DNA of 13,563 nucleotides. Source: an uncultured Panacagrimonas sp. GTDB lineage: Bacteria; Pseudomonadota; Gammaproteobacteria; Nevskiales; Nevskiaceae. The notes under the pieces were generated by a model. The model ran no database searches, had not been told where the DNA came from, and was given only the letters and a program-made list of their open reading frames with translations. The stretch is taken from contig CAMLNE010000076.1 of NCBI GenBank assembly GCA_946481265.1, positions 1 through 13,563 on the forward strand. Direction: 5' to 3'. Within the stretch, counting starts at the first letter, position 1; each line of letters starts with the position of its first letter. The translations under genes and the position numbers were made by a program. Below are positions 1 through 10,750 of this stretch, one piece after another.

Positions 1-80
1 TGTGCACGCAAGGTTCGGGATGCCCTTTTCTCGCGCCTGCCGCATGGCGCCTTCCCCTCTTTCGGCATGCCACGGCGATT

Positions 81-97
81 CGCTTGGTCGCCAAGCG
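81..97. terminator. Short hairpin downstream of the first esterase
   Basis: Perfect 7-bp stem, CGCTTGG and CCAAGCG, with a TCG loop. It lies about 60 bases past the stop codon of the minus-strand esterase. No T-run follows on either strand, so it is at best a weak or Rho-assisted terminator. The rest of positions 1-156 shows no convincing gene or signal. Confidence 0.25.
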
Positions 98-156
98 CGG
101 GCGTACGCAAAGCGGCGCTCTGCACACCCCGGCAGGCGGCGCAAACCGGCCGGCGA

Positions 157-1077
157 TTACGCCTTCGTCGCCAGCTTCGAGCCCAGGAACCGGCCGATCG
201 CCTCCAGCACCTCGCAGCTTCGCGGGATGGCGCCCGACATCCAGAACGTGCCGTGGATCAGGCCGTCGAGGGAAACATGCTCGGCATCGTTGCCGGCTTC
301 CCTGAGCGCGCGGAAATATTCGATGGCCTCGTCGCTGGACGGATCGTATTCGGCGGTGAGGATCAGGGCGGGGGCCAGGCCTGACAGCTTCGGCGTGTTG
401 AGCGGAGAGGCGAGCGGGCTTTCGATGTCGGAAGGCTTGGCCAGGTAGTGGTCCCAGAACCAGTCCACCGCCGCGCGGGTGATCAGGTAACCCTCGGCGT
501 AGCGTGTCTTGGACTCGCCGCGGCAGCGACGGTCGATCACCGGGTAGATCAGGATCTGCGCAGCCAGCGGCAGACCGGCATCACGGGCGCGGATCGCGGT
601 GATGGCCGCCAGGTTTCCGCCCGCGCTGTCACCGACGACGGCGACGCGCCGGGGGTCGATGCCCAGTCGTCCAGCGTTGGCGTGCAGCCATTCGAGCGCG
701 GCGAAGACCTGGTTCACCTGCGTGGGAAAGCGTGCCTCGGGCGCCAGCGTGTAGCTGGTGGCCACCACGGTGGCGCCGGTTTCGTTGGCCATTGCCCGCA
801 CCGGTTCGTCACAGACGCCCAGGTGCCCCCCCACCCAGCCGCCGCCATGCGTGTAGAGGATGGCCGAGCCGTTCGCGTTGTGCGGCGTGTAGACGCGCAG
901 CGGCACGCCGTCGAGCTCGAGGTCCTCGACGCTCCTGACCTCCTCGGGCGTGTTCTGCAGCTGCGGGAAGGTCTCGATCACGTCGCGCGCCTGCGCGACG
1001 GTGAGCTGCTCGAATGACTTCACCCCCTGGTTCTGCAGGGTGGTCAGGATGAACTGGGCGGTGGGATCGAGGGCCAT
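157..1077 (-). CDS. HSL-family alpha/beta hydrolase (esterase/lipase)
   Basis: A 306-residue carboxylic ester hydrolase of the hormone-sensitive-lipase (bacterial family IV) type. It probably acts in the cytoplasm, since no signal peptide is visible. The oxyanion-hole motif HGGGW is at residues 77-81 and the nucleophile elbow GDSAGG at 149-154 (Ser151). The acid is Asp245 in AEYDPSSDE and the base is His275 in LIHGTF, so the triad is complete and the length is normal. The chosen start gives MALDPTAQ. An 18-residue longer form beginning MCCNASS at 1131 is less likely, because the extra residues do not resemble the family N-terminus. A GAGA-type ribosome site precedes the chosen start. The gene diverges from the hydrolase at 1259, with a palindrome between them. 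Substrate unknown; the setting suggests esters or lactones made by the nearby monooxygenase. Confidence 0.9.
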   Translation of the reverse strand: MALDPTAQFILTTLQNQGVKSFEQLTVAQARDVIETFPQLQNTPEEVRSVEDLELDGVPLRVYTPHNANGSAILYTHGGGWVGGHLGVCDEPVRAMANETGATVVATSYTLAPEARFPTQVNQVFAALEWLHANAGRLGIDPRRVAVVGDSAGGNLAAITAIRARDAGLPLAAQILIYPVIDRRCRGESKTRYAEGYLITRAAVDWFWDHYLAKPSDIESPLASPLNTPKLSGLAPALILTAEYDPSSDEAIEYFRALREAGNDAEHVSLDGLIHGTFWMSGAIPRSCEVLEAIGRFLGSKLATKA

Positions 1078-1142
1078 GCGTCGTCTCGCGATAAAGGCAG
1101 GTGGAACCACGGATGAGGCATTGCAGCACATCGCCGGCCCGG

Positions 1143-1169
1143 CCGACTGTCTCGAATCGAGACAGTCGG
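1143..1169. promoter_or_regulatory. Perfect 27-bp palindrome, candidate operator between divergent hydrolases
   Basis: Two 13-bp arms, CCGACTGTCTCGA and its exact reverse complement, flank a single central A at 1156. A second palindrome, GGGTGCACCC, overlaps its right end at 1168-1177. The site lies in the divergent gap 1078-1258. A possible -10 hexamer TAGACT (1187-1192) sits to its right with no good -35 box, so the right arm would cover the -35 zone of a rightward promoter. That arrangement suits a dimeric regulator acting on one or both genes. I see no second full copy in the window. It could also form an RNA hairpin, but there is no T-run. Confidence 0.55.
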
Positions 1170-1247
1170 GTGCACCCGCGCGCGGCTAGACTCGGCCGGC
1201 AACAGATCCGGTGGCCCGTCGAGGCCGAAGTCCCCACGTCATCCGGC

Positions 1248-1252
1248 AGGAG
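1248..1252 (+). promoter_or_regulatory. Ribosome binding site fixing the hydrolase start
   Basis: AGGAG, six bases before the ATG at 1259. It favours this ATG over an upstream in-frame GTG at 1211, which has no such site. Confidence 0.7.
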
Positions 1253-1258
1253 AAGAGC

Positions 1259-2011
1259 ATGAGCACGACGGCGAGATTCGCGGCGATCGAAGGTGCGGGC
1301 GAGCGCAAGGTGCTGGTGCTGCATGGCTGGGCCCTGGACAGCGGCGTATGGCTCGCCTCGCGCGCACGCAGCAACACGCGGGATTTCACCTGGGCCTATT
1401 TCGATTTTCCCGCCTACGGCGTGAACCGTGCACTGCCGCCGGCGCAGGGGATCGACGGCATGGCGAAGGCCGCGCTGGCGGCGGTGGACGAGCTGGGCTG
1501 GACCTCGTTCGCCGTGCTCGGTCACTCGATGGGTGGCGCCACCGCGATGCGCGTGGCAACCCTGCGGCCGAAGAGCGTCACCGCGGTGGTGGCAGTCACG
1601 CCGGTGTCGCCCGGCGGCACGCCGCTGGACGCGGCGAGCTTCGCCGCCTTCGACGGCGCCTGGGCAGATCCGGCGGCCGCCATCAAGGGCAATCTCTCGC
1701 CCGGCATGCAGGCCGAGGATCTCGAGCGCCTGGTCGATCGCAATCGGGCCTCGATGGACCGTCCGACCTGGACCGCCTACCTGAAGAACTGGACCTCGCC
1801 CGATTTCATGGCGGATCTGGCCGCATACACCGGCCCGGTCACGCTGCTCTACGGACAGACCGATCCCTTCGTGACCGCCGCCTACCTGCAGCCGACCCTC
1901 GACCGGCTGCCGCGCGGCCGGCTGGTGCCCATCGCCGATGCCGGCCACTACCCCATGATCGAGGCCACCGCTGCCTCGCAGCTCGCGTTCGAGGCGGCGT
2001 TGCGCGGCTGA
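1259..2011 (+). CDS. Alpha/beta fold hydrolase
   Basis: A 250-residue compact alpha/beta hydrolase, probably cytoplasmic, since no signal peptide is visible. The oxyanion-type LHGW is at residues 21-24 and the nucleophile elbow GHSMGG at 88-93 (Ser90). The acid is Asp202 in YGQTDPF and the base is His230 in DAGHYPM, so the triad is intact. A clear AGGAG ribosome site sets the start. It resembles the general esterase/C-C hydrolase group, and the sequence does not fix the substrate. It diverges from the HSL-type esterase and precedes the regulator-monooxygenase operon by 243 bases, so it may have its own promoter at the palindrome-bearing gap. A role in ester or lactone hydrolysis downstream of the monooxygenase is inferred only from context. 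Confidence 0.88.
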   Translation: MSTTARFAAIEGAGERKVLVLHGWALDSGVWLASRARSNTRDFTWAYFDFPAYGVNRALPPAQGIDGMAKAALAAVDELGWTSFAVLGHSMGGATAMRVATLRPKSVTAVVAVTPVSPGGTPLDAASFAAFDGAWADPAAAIKGNLSPGMQAEDLERLVDRNRASMDRPTWTAYLKNWTSPDFMADLAAYTGPVTLLYGQTDPFVTAAYLQPTLDRLPRGRLVPIADAGHYPMIEATAASQLAFEAALRG

Positions 2012-2030
2012 GGCCCGCGGCCGGGACAAG

Positions 2031-2078
2031 GTCCCGACGAGCGTCCGGACGAGGGTCCGGCGCAGCTCCCTCGACGAG
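2031..2078. repeat. Imperfect 12-bp tandem repeats with short hairpins
   Basis: Four degenerate 12-base units follow each other: GTCCCGACGAGC, GTCCGGACGAGG, GTCCGGCGCAGC and TCCCTCGACGAG. GACGAG recurs in three of them. Small stems with 3-base loops occur here: GGGAC-AAG-GTCCC (2023-2035) and CCCTC-GAC-GAGGG (2068-2080). The block fills part of the 243-base gap between the hydrolase stop and the regulator start. It may act as a weak terminator or be repeat slippage. I see no convincing promoter in the rest of the gap. Confidence 0.4.
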
Positions 2079-2254
2079 GGAAGGCGCCGCCGGACGCCTC
2101 CGGACGCGCCCGCGGGGCGCTTGCGTCACCCCAGGCCATCTTCGCGTCATTCAAGGCCAGGACGCCGGGCGGGTAAGCCGATAGTTTTCGCCCTAATGCC
2201 CGTCTGTGCCCCCGACGTGGTCTAGTTCAGCCGGGTGGTCGCCTCATCCGCGAG

Positions 2255-3417
2255 ATGGATATTTCCTACACCGACGAGAATCGATCGCACATCGACGCGC
2301 CGCGGGCCGAGGGCCTGCTGCACGCCTTCATGGCGCGCAGCGCCACCGCCGGCGGACCGCTGATGGCGATCTCGCCGCATTACCTGCTCGGCAACTGGGC
2401 GGCACAACCCGCGCTGGGCTCGATCGACCTGGCGCGTGCCGCGCGTGCGGCGCAGTCGGGCAGCGCGGAGCTGGGCCTGCTCACGGTGTTCGATGGCGCC
2501 GATCCGGGCTATCTGATCGAGTGGCCTGCCGGTGGAAGCCGCGGGGCCTCGGCCGCTGGTTCGCGTTGCCCTGCGGATGCCTTCGATCACGTCCTGCCGG
2601 GGTGCAGCGCGTCGATCGTCGCCACCCGTCGCAACGCCGTGCGCATCGCGCGCCAGGACGGACACCTGCTGGTGTCGGGTGAAGCGGGCGTCGGCAAGCG
2701 GACCTTGGCCGCCAGCCTGCTCGCCTGCAGCGGGCGTCCGGTCGCGATGCTCGATGTATCCGCTCGCGGCAACTGGCTCGATGCACTGGACGCGGCCATC
2801 ACCGAGGGCCAGTCGATCGCGCTGCTGCACGCCGACGCGATGTCGGACGCGCACATCGGCGCCTGCCTGCACCTGCTCGAGCTCGCCAGCGCGCGCCAGT
2901 TGCGCGTGGCGCTCACCGTCACCCCGAACCTTCCAATGCGCCTGCAGGCGCTGGTCGCGCGCCTCGCCTGGCGCCTGTGGATACCGCCGCTGCGCGATCG
3001 CCCCGAGGACATCCCGGAGATCATCGCCGCCTGGCCCGCGACGCGACGGGGTCGTCCGCGCCAGGCCAGCGCGGCGACCCTGCGCTGGCTGTGGTCAAGG
3101 CCCTGGCCGGGCAATGTGCGCGAACTGATGCAGGCGCTGAACGAGGTCCCCGGCAACGCGGGGAACGCCGGGCGCCCGCCGCCGTCCAAGGAAGGCGCCT
3201 GCCGGCCGCCGGGCCAGGAGCCTCGTGCCCTGGTCCAGGCGTTGCAGAAGCGGGCGCTGGTGCAGACGCTGGCACGCTGCGGCGGCAATCGCAGCCGCGC
3301 CGCGGTCATGCTCGGGCTTTCGCGCGCGACGCTGTATCGAAAGATGGACCAGTTCGGCATTTCCACGGCGGCGACTCACCGCCGTCCTTCCGTCAGATCT
3401 TCAGAATGGTGCAAGAC

Positions 3418-3421
<4 letters not shown>
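2255..3421 (+). CDS. Fis-family transcriptional regulator with degenerate sigma54-type AAA+ domain
   Basis: A 388-residue DNA-binding regulator related to AcoR-type bacterial enhancer-binding proteins. Residues 35-56 resemble the linker that normally follows an AcoR GAF domain. No GAF domain precedes it, and an in-frame TAA at 2174-2176 with no usable start in between rules out a longer N-terminus. The AAA+ core keeps Walker A (GEAGVGKR, 142-149), PPLRDRPEDIP (244-254) and WPGNVREL (284-291). The Walker B position reads IALLHADA (188-195) without the usual Asp-Glu. Only about 38 residues separate Walker A from Walker B, so the GAFTGA sigma54-contact loop is absent. A Fis-type helix-turn-helix is at about 336-367 (GGNRSRAAVMLGLSRATLYR). 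It overlaps the monooxygenase start by 4 bases and probably controls that operon. With this core, sigma54 activation is unlikely. The ribosome site is poor. Confidence 0.85.
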
Positions 3422-5043
<1,622 letters not shown>

Positions 5044-5102
5044 TCCGCGCCGACGTTTCCACCTCCTTTCCATATTCGTTTCCAGCACAAGAGGAATCAT
5101 CC

Positions 5103-5390
5103 ATGCCCGCTTATTTGATCGCGTTCGCCAAGGTGAAGAATGCCGGCCGTCTTCCGGAATACTCCACGGCGGCCGGACCCACCGTGGTTGCGGCCGGCGG
5201 CACGATCGTGACGCGCGGCAAGGTGCGCACGCTCACCGGCAGCTTCGCCGCGGATGCCTGCCTGGTCGTGAAATTCGCCGATGCGGCCGCCGTCGAGGCC
5301 TGGTACCAGTCGCCCGCCTACCAGGCGCTGGTCCCCCTGCGCGACGAAGTGATGGAGCCGAACTTCCTGGTGCTCGAGGAAGCGGGCTGA
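5103..5390 (+). CDS. DUF1330 family protein
   Basis: A 95-residue small protein beginning MPAYLIAFAKV, with the DUF1330 pattern: an N-terminal strand, a central GGTIVTRGK segment (32-40) and the FADAAAVEAWYQSPAYQALVPLR stretch (58-80, core AWYQSPAYQAL). Members fold as dimeric ferredoxin-like alpha+beta barrels. Biochemical roles are mostly unassigned, and some relatives sit beside oxygenases. A strong ribosome site, AAGAGGA, ends 7 bases before the ATG. It lies 59 bases after the monooxygenase stop and before the alpha/beta hydrolase on the same strand, so it is very likely in the same operon. It may help handle the substrate or product of the monooxygenase; that is inference. Confidence 0.88.
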   Translation: MPAYLIAFAKVKNAGRLPEYSTAAGPTVVAAGGTIVTRGKVRTLTGSFAADACLVVKFADAAAVEAWYQSPAYQALVPLRDEVMEPNFLVLEEAG

Positions 5391-5493
5391 ACACGAGGCG
5401 CTTCGGACCCGCAGGTGCGGGCGCTTGTGCCCGGCACCGGCGGACCCGCGCGAGCGGTCGTGTGCGGCAGGCCTGCGTCCTGCTGACCGACCC

Positions 5494-6321
5494 GTGAACC
5501 GGCACGCCACCCTTCCCGGCGCCGGAGCCGCCCTGAACATCGAGTACCAGTGGATCAACCCGGAGCGGGTCAAGGCTCCGCTGCTGGTGTTCCTGCACGA
5601 GGGCCTGGGCTCGATCGCCATGTGGCGCGACTTCCCGCGCCAGCTGTGCGCGGCCGGTGGCCTGCGCGGCCTGGTCTATTCACGGCCGGGCTATGGCCAG
5701 TCCACGCCGCGCGCAGCGCAGGAGCGCTGGACCCCGCGCTTCATGCACCAGCAGGCGCACGAGGTCCTGCCCCGCTTTCTTGCCACCATCGGGATCGACG
5801 CGACACGCGAGCCGGTCTGGCTGTTCGGACACAGCGACGGCGGTTCGATCGCGCTGCTGCATGCCGCCCGCTTTCCGGAACGCGTACGCGGCGCGATCGT
5901 GCTCGCCCCGCACCTGTTCGTCGAGGACCTGAGCGTCGACAGCATTGCAAAAGTGCGCGATGTCTACCGCGACACCGACCTGCGCCAGAAGCTGGCGCGT
6001 TATCACGCCGACGTCGATTCGGCGTTCTGGGGCTGGAACGACGTCTGGCTGGATCCCGAATTCCGCCAGTGGAACATCGAGGACGAGATCGCGCAGATCA
6101 CCGGTCCGGTGCTGGCGATCCAGGGCCAGGACGACGAGTACGGCACGATGGCGCAGATCGATCGCATCGCCGCCCGCGTACCGGCAACCGAGCTGCTCAA
6201 GCTCGCCGACTGCGGGCATTCACCGCATCGGGATCAGCCAGACCGCGTGATCGAGGCCAGCCTGCGCTGGATCCGCGCGCATGGCGGCAGCCCGGTACAG
6301 GCAGACCCGGGACAAGCGTAG
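5494..6321 (+). CDS. Alpha/beta fold hydrolase, candidate ester/lactone hydrolase of the monooxygenase operon
   Basis: About 275 residues from a GTG start. The oxyanion region is LHEGLGS (34-40) and the nucleophile elbow is GHSDGG (112-117, Ser114). The acid is Asp213 or Asp214 in GQDDEYG and the base is His242 in CGHSPH. The HEGLGS form in place of HGxG is typical of a distinct hydrolase subgroup. It is the last gene of the plus-strand operon, after the monooxygenase and DUF1330 genes, which fits hydrolysis of the ester or lactone product. The start is uncertain. A TTG at 5425 would add 23 residues and shorten the gap to DUF1330 from 103 to 34 bases, but that extension (MCPAPADPRERS) looks like low-value GC-rich leader. 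Neither start has a clear ribosome site. Confidence 0.87.
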   Translation: MNRHATLPGAGAALNIEYQWINPERVKAPLLVFLHEGLGSIAMWRDFPRQLCAAGGLRGLVYSRPGYGQSTPRAAQERWTPRFMHQQAHEVLPRFLATIGIDATREPVWLFGHSDGGSIALLHAARFPERVRGAIVLAPHLFVEDLSVDSIAKVRDVYRDTDLRQKLARYHADVDSAFWGWNDVWLDPEFRQWNIEDEIAQITGPVLAIQGQDDEYGTMAQIDRIAARVPATELLKLADCGHSPHRDQPDRVIEASLRWIRAHGGSPVQADPGQA

Positions 6322-6332
6322 CGGGCGCGGGC

Positions 6333-6354
6333 CGCTGCGCCTGGCAGCGCAGCG
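6333..6354. terminator. Hairpin between convergent operons
   Basis: An 8-bp stem, CGCTGCGC and GCGCAGCG, with a 6-base loop lies in the 48-base gap between the converging hydrolase and GTPase stops. It could serve both strands, but it has no T-run, so it is only a candidate bidirectional terminator. Confidence 0.4.
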
Positions 6355-6369
6355 CAGCCGTCGTGTCCG

Positions 6370-7392
<1,023 letters not shown>

Positions 7393-7411
7393 CGTCGTGG
7401 CCTGGTTGCGT

Positions 7412-8770
7412 TCAGGTGCTCTGGGGGGCCGCGCTGCGCACCGCCACCAGCGAGGTCTTGTAGGTGCCGCGTGGAAGCGTACCCGGGGCCACGACCGTGG
7501 GCGCGACGCGCACCTGCAGCTCGGCGCGCACGACCTTCCCGATGGCGGCCGCCAGCGCGGCATAGGTTTCGGCGGGGGTGGTGGCGTGCGCCTCGACATC
7601 CACCGCCACCGCATCGTCGAAGCGCACCTGATCGGCGCGATCCTTCCAGATGCGGATCAGCGGCTCGACCTGGCCTGCGAAGCGCGCCGCGATCAGGTCG
7701 CGCAAGGCCGTGGGGAACAGGTTCATGCCCTTGTAGATCAGCATGTCGTCGGTCCGGCCGATGCACCGGATGCGTGGGCTGCTGCGTCCGCAGCGGCAGC
7801 TCGTGCCGGTGACCAGCGCATGGTCGCGCGAGCGGTAGCGCAGCATCGGCGTGGCATCGCGTGCAAACGTGGTGTAGACCAGCTCGCCCTTGGCGCCATC
7901 GGCCCAGGCCATCGGCGCGCCGTTGTCGGGATCGATCAGTTCGACCGCCACATACTGCTGCGCGTTGAAGTGCATGCCGTCCTCCGCCTCGCATTCCGAC
8001 CACAGGCAGGACAGCACGTCGCCCAGTCCCATGACCTCGCGCAGTGCCTCGATGCGCAGGCCCTGCACGATCTTGGCGCGGATCTCCGGCTGGTTGAGGC
8101 CCGGTTCGCCGCCGCACAGCACCTTCTTCAGCGCCGACGGCATGCCGGTCGACGCGTCCAGCGCCTCCCATTGCTCGCTCAGGTAGGTCCCGAACGAGGT
8201 CGTCGCCAGCAGGGCGCTGATCCGCAGGTTGCGCAGCTCGCGCAGGATGCGCTCGGTGGGAAAGCCGCCGAGCCAGCACAGCGTCGCGCCGAGGCGGCGA
8301 AAGCCGTCCGCATACGGCAGGCCGCCGGCAACGCCCGGCAGCGCGACCAGGTGTGCGACCAGGTCGTCCGGCCGCAGGCCCGCGGTGAACCAGGCCTGCG
8401 CGATCGCATCGCTCCATCGCACGTGGTCGGCCGCGGTCAGCGCGTAATACAGCGGGCGGCCGGTGGTGCCGGACGAGGACAGGGTCTGCACGACATCGCG
8501 CGTCGGCGCGCCCTGGTTGTCGCCGAAGGGATGTTCGGCGCTGGTGTGGTCCTGGGCCGCGCGCACATCGCTCTTGAGCGTGAACGGCAGTGCGGACAAG
8601 GCGGCGAAGCTGTCGACCTGTTTCGGCGCATTGGCCAGCAGGCGCGCGTACAGCGCCGACCGCAGCGGCAGCGCCTGCACGAAGGCCTGGATCTGCGCGG
8701 CCTGCCAGCGCTCGACCTCTGCCCAGGGTCGCGTCTCGAGCTCGGCGTTCCAGTAGGTCCCGGTCGTCAT
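7412..8770 (-). CDS. PaaK-like (phenylacetate-CoA ligase family) AMP-binding acyl-CoA ligase
   Basis: A 452-residue adenylate-forming enzyme that would activate a carboxylic acid to its CoA thioester with ATP. The phosphate-binding SSSGTTGRP is at residues 98-106 and CGGEPG at 219-224. MGLGDV is at 247-252, YRSRDHA at 312-318 and GRTDDML at 338-344. The C-terminal [11 protein letters not shown] (430-440) provides Lys438 as the likely adenylation lysine. A CRC pair (325-327) precedes the hinge, as in many PaaK-type ligases. The length is typical. A GAGGG ribosome site lies 10 bases ahead. It starts 6 bases after the UroD-like gene ends and is followed at 19 bases by the GTPase, so the three are co-transcribed. 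If the HyuA/HyuB enzyme makes a beta-keto acid, this ligase is a natural next step, as benzoylacetate-CoA ligase follows acetophenone carboxylase. Acid substrate unknown. Confidence 0.88.
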   Translation of the reverse strand: MTTGTYWNAELETRPWAEVERWQAAQIQAFVQALPLRSALYARLLANAPKQVDSFAALSALPFTLKSDVRAAQDHTSAEHPFGDNQGAPTRDVVQTLSSSGTTGRPLYYALTAADHVRWSDAIAQAWFTAGLRPDDLVAHLVALPGVAGGLPYADGFRRLGATLCWLGGFPTERILRELRNLRISALLATTSFGTYLSEQWEALDASTGMPSALKKVLCGGEPGLNQPEIRAKIVQGLRIEALREVMGLGDVLSCLWSECEAEDGMHFNAQQYVAVELIDPDNGAPMAWADGAKGELVYTTFARDATPMLRYRSRDHALVTGTSCRCGRSSPRIRCIGRTDDMLIYKGMNLFPTALRDLIAARFAGQVEPLIRIWKDRADQVRFDDAVAVDVEAHATTPAETYAALAAAIGKVVRAELQVRVAPTVVAPGTLPRGTYKTSLVAVRSAAPQST

Positions 8771-8776
8771 GGCATT

Positions 8777-9685
8777 TCAGCCCTCGCTTTGGATGTCGAG
8801 CGCCGCCTCGCAGGCCTCGCTCAGCGCCTCGATCGACGTGTCCGCCGCCACCTCGCGGGCGGTGAACACGGCGCGCGCCGCGCCGGTGGCGCCCGCCAGG
8901 TCCGTCCACGTGGCGGGATCCGCCGACACGGTCAGGGCATGCGGCTTGTCGATCGCGCCTTCCTGCGCCGCTGTCGGGCAGGCAATCGTCGACGCCGGCC
9001 ACCCGCCGGGCATCACGCCGTCGAAGGCGAGCAGCGCCGGGATGCGGTGGAAGCGCGCGATGTTGGCGATCGTGTTCAGTGCCGCCGACCAGGCCGCCAC
9101 GTCGGCGGGCAGCCTGCGCTCGCACAGCAGGAGCGCGGACGCGCCGGACTGCGCGAACTGGCGCGCCAGCGCCGACAGCGCCCGGCCAGCGAATTCGCTG
9201 GCCGCCGGCGTCAGCGCACCGTCGCCGAACAGCTCGTCGAGCAGCGAGGCCGGCCCGGTCAGTGCGGCGAGCAGCACCGGCTCATCCTGCTGCGTCGCCG
9301 CCAGGCGCTTGCAGGTCTCCAGGCTCGCGGCCAGCGCCTCGCTGGCGCTCCAGGCACCGTCGAAGTCGCCGCGTTCGATGAGGCCGGCAGCCGCGGGCGC
9401 GATCACGCGTGGCGGCCAGCACGCACGGTCGACCTCCGCGCCCAGCGCCTCGGCCTCCATCGCGCTCGGCGCGGCGACCACGAACGGCGCGATGCCGGTG
9501 GCGCGCCGCAGCTCGCCCAGGCACTTGGCCAGCCGCGTCGGATCGGCCGTGACCTCGGCCGGCGGCAGCGCCTCGATCTGGCTGGCAACGCCGTACAGCA
9601 GCGGTGCGAACAGCGGTGCATGCGGCTTGCCGACACCACGGCCGAGTTCCGACAGACGGCGGCGCCAGGGAATCTGAGTGCTCAT
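8777..9685 (-). CDS. Uroporphyrinogen-decarboxylase-like protein of unknown function
   Basis: A 302-residue protein that I assign tentatively to the UroD/methyltransferase TIM-barrel superfamily. The resemblance is in pattern: DPTRLAKCLGELR (48-60), EAEALG (77-82) followed by PPRVIAP (91-97), ALTGPASLLDELFG (141-154) and GASALLLCE (181-189). True heme-pathway UroD is longer, about 350 residues, and has an N-terminal arginine-rich substrate loop that I do not see. A role in heme synthesis is therefore unlikely. Relatives include corrinoid-linked methyltransferases, but the metal ligands of that group are not evident. A CAGGA ribosome site lies about 9 bases ahead. It sits between the MDR reductase (40-base gap) and the CoA ligase (6-base gap), so it belongs to the carboxylase operon. 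Its role there is unknown. Confidence 0.7.
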   Translation of the reverse strand: MSTQIPWRRRLSELGRGVGKPHAPLFAPLLYGVASQIEALPPAEVTADPTRLAKCLGELRRATGIAPFVVAAPSAMEAEALGAEVDRACWPPRVIAPAAAGLIERGDFDGAWSASEALAASLETCKRLAATQQDEPVLLAALTGPASLLDELFGDGALTPAASEFAGRALSALARQFAQSGASALLLCERRLPADVAAWSAALNTIANIARFHRIPALLAFDGVMPGGWPASTIACPTAAQEGAIDKPHALTVSADPATWTDLAGATGAARAVFTAREVAADTSIEALSEACEAALDIQSEG

Positions 9686-9725
9686 CGCGTTGTTTCCTGC
9701 AGGACAAAGGCTTCAAGGGAGCGAC

Positions 9726-10742
9726 TCAATCCAGCCGCACCAGCTGCTTGCCGCGATTCGCTCCGGCGAACAGGCGGATCAGCGCCGACGGCGCCGCGTC
9801 GAAGCCGTCCGCGATGTCGACCGGGTTCTTCAGCGCCCCGTCCGCCAGCCAGGGACTCATGCGCGTCACCGCTTCGGCGCTGCGCGCGAGGTAGTCGAAC
9901 ACCATGAAGCCCTCCATGCGCGAGCGCTTCAGGATCAGGTTGGGGTAATGGCGGATCACCGGCATCCGCTCGAAGTCCCCATAACCCGACAAGGCGCCGC
10001 TGAGCACCACGCGCGCGCCGGGCGCCAAGTTGGCCAGGCCGGCGTCGAGCATCTCGCCGCCGATGTTGTCGAAGTACACATTGATGCCCTCCGGGCACAG
10101 CGCACGCACCGCGTCCATCGGACTGCCGGCCTTGTAGTCGATGGCGTGGTCCAGACCGAGCTCCTGCGTCAGCCAGCGGCACTTGCCGGCACCACCGGCG
10201 ATGCCGATGGTGCGATGGCCACCGAGCCTGGCCAGCTGCGCCGCGATGACACCGGTGGCGCCGGCCGCGCCGCTGACCAGCACCGTGTCGCCCGGCACCG
10301 GCGCGCCGATCTCGAACAGGCCGAAGTACGCCGTCATGCCGGTGATACCGAACAGCGACAGCGCGGACGGCAGGTCGATGCCCGGCGCCAGCCGGGTGAC
10401 CGGCCCGAGCGCATCGCGGCCGTCGCTGATCGCGTAATCCTGCCAGCCGAACAGGCCGGTGACCTGATCGCCGACCCTGAAGCCCGGATGACGGGAATCG
10501 ATCACCTCGCCGCCGGTAAAGGCCCGCATGGTTTCACCGAGCGCCACCGGCGGCAGGTAGGTGTGCGCATCCATCCAGGCGCGCTGCGAGGGGTCGCAGG
10601 AGAACCAGCGGTTGCGCACCAGGAACTCGCCGTCGCGGACGTGGGCCGGCAGCGGGGCCTGGCGCTTTTCGAAGTGCATGGGTTCGACGTTGGGGCCCTC
10701 GGGGCGAGCCTTGAGGATCCACTGGCGATTCGTTGGATTCAT
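9726..10742 (-). CDS. NADP-dependent MDR oxidoreductase (YncB/CurA, leukotriene-B4-dehydrogenase-like)
   Basis: A 338-residue zinc-independent medium-chain reductase, expected to reduce activated C=C bonds of enones with NADPH. The N-terminal RQWILKARPEG (6-16) is characteristic of this subgroup. The nucleotide-binding GAAGATG is at residues 158-164, preceded by GMTAYFGL (135-142) and followed by a typical YFDNIGG stretch. No structural or catalytic zinc cysteines are seen. The start has no evident ribosome site: an inverted-repeat element occupies the leader from about 9 bases upstream. It follows the HyuB-type gene in the operon, with about 142 bases between them, nearly all repeat. It could act on an unsaturated ketone before carboxylation or on an enoyl product; the sequence does not decide. 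Confidence 0.9.
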   Translation of the reverse strand: MNPTNRQWILKARPEGPNVEPMHFEKRQAPLPAHVRDGEFLVRNRWFSCDPSQRAWMDAHTYLPPVALGETMRAFTGGEVIDSRHPGFRVGDQVTGLFGWQDYAISDGRDALGPVTRLAPGIDLPSALSLFGITGMTAYFGLFEIGAPVPGDTVLVSGAAGATGVIAAQLARLGGHRTIGIAGGAGKCRWLTQELGLDHAIDYKAGSPMDAVRALCPEGINVYFDNIGGEMLDAGLANLAPGARVVLSGALSGYGDFERMPVIRHYPNLILKRSRMEGFMVFDYLARSAEAVTRMSPWLADGALKNPVDIADGFDAAPSALIRLFAGANRGKQLVRLD

Positions 10743-10750
10743 GGCTGGTC

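Noticed and set aside
1..156. Possible short genes at the left edge
   Set aside because: The open frames here run antisense into the esterase and have no ribosome site or recognisable product; only a small hairpin is visible.
1078..1131. N-terminal extension of the first esterase (start at 1131)
   Set aside because: The extra 18 residues do not look like the family N-terminus or a signal peptide. The MALDP start fits better and leaves the intergenic region free.
3269..3283. CTGGCACG resembling a sigma54 -24 element
   Set aside because: There is no TTGC at the required spacing (GGCGG instead), and it lies inside the helix-turn-helix coding sequence of the regulator.
7393..7614. Extended CobW start reaching into the PaaK-like gene
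   Set aside because: The extra 74 residues are arginine/proline-rich, out of frame with the ligase coding sequence, and the G3E family begins just before [10 protein letters not shown].
8777..9685. Calling the UroD-like gene hemE
   Set aside because: It is too short, lacks the N-terminal arginine substrate loop, and has no heme-synthesis neighbours.
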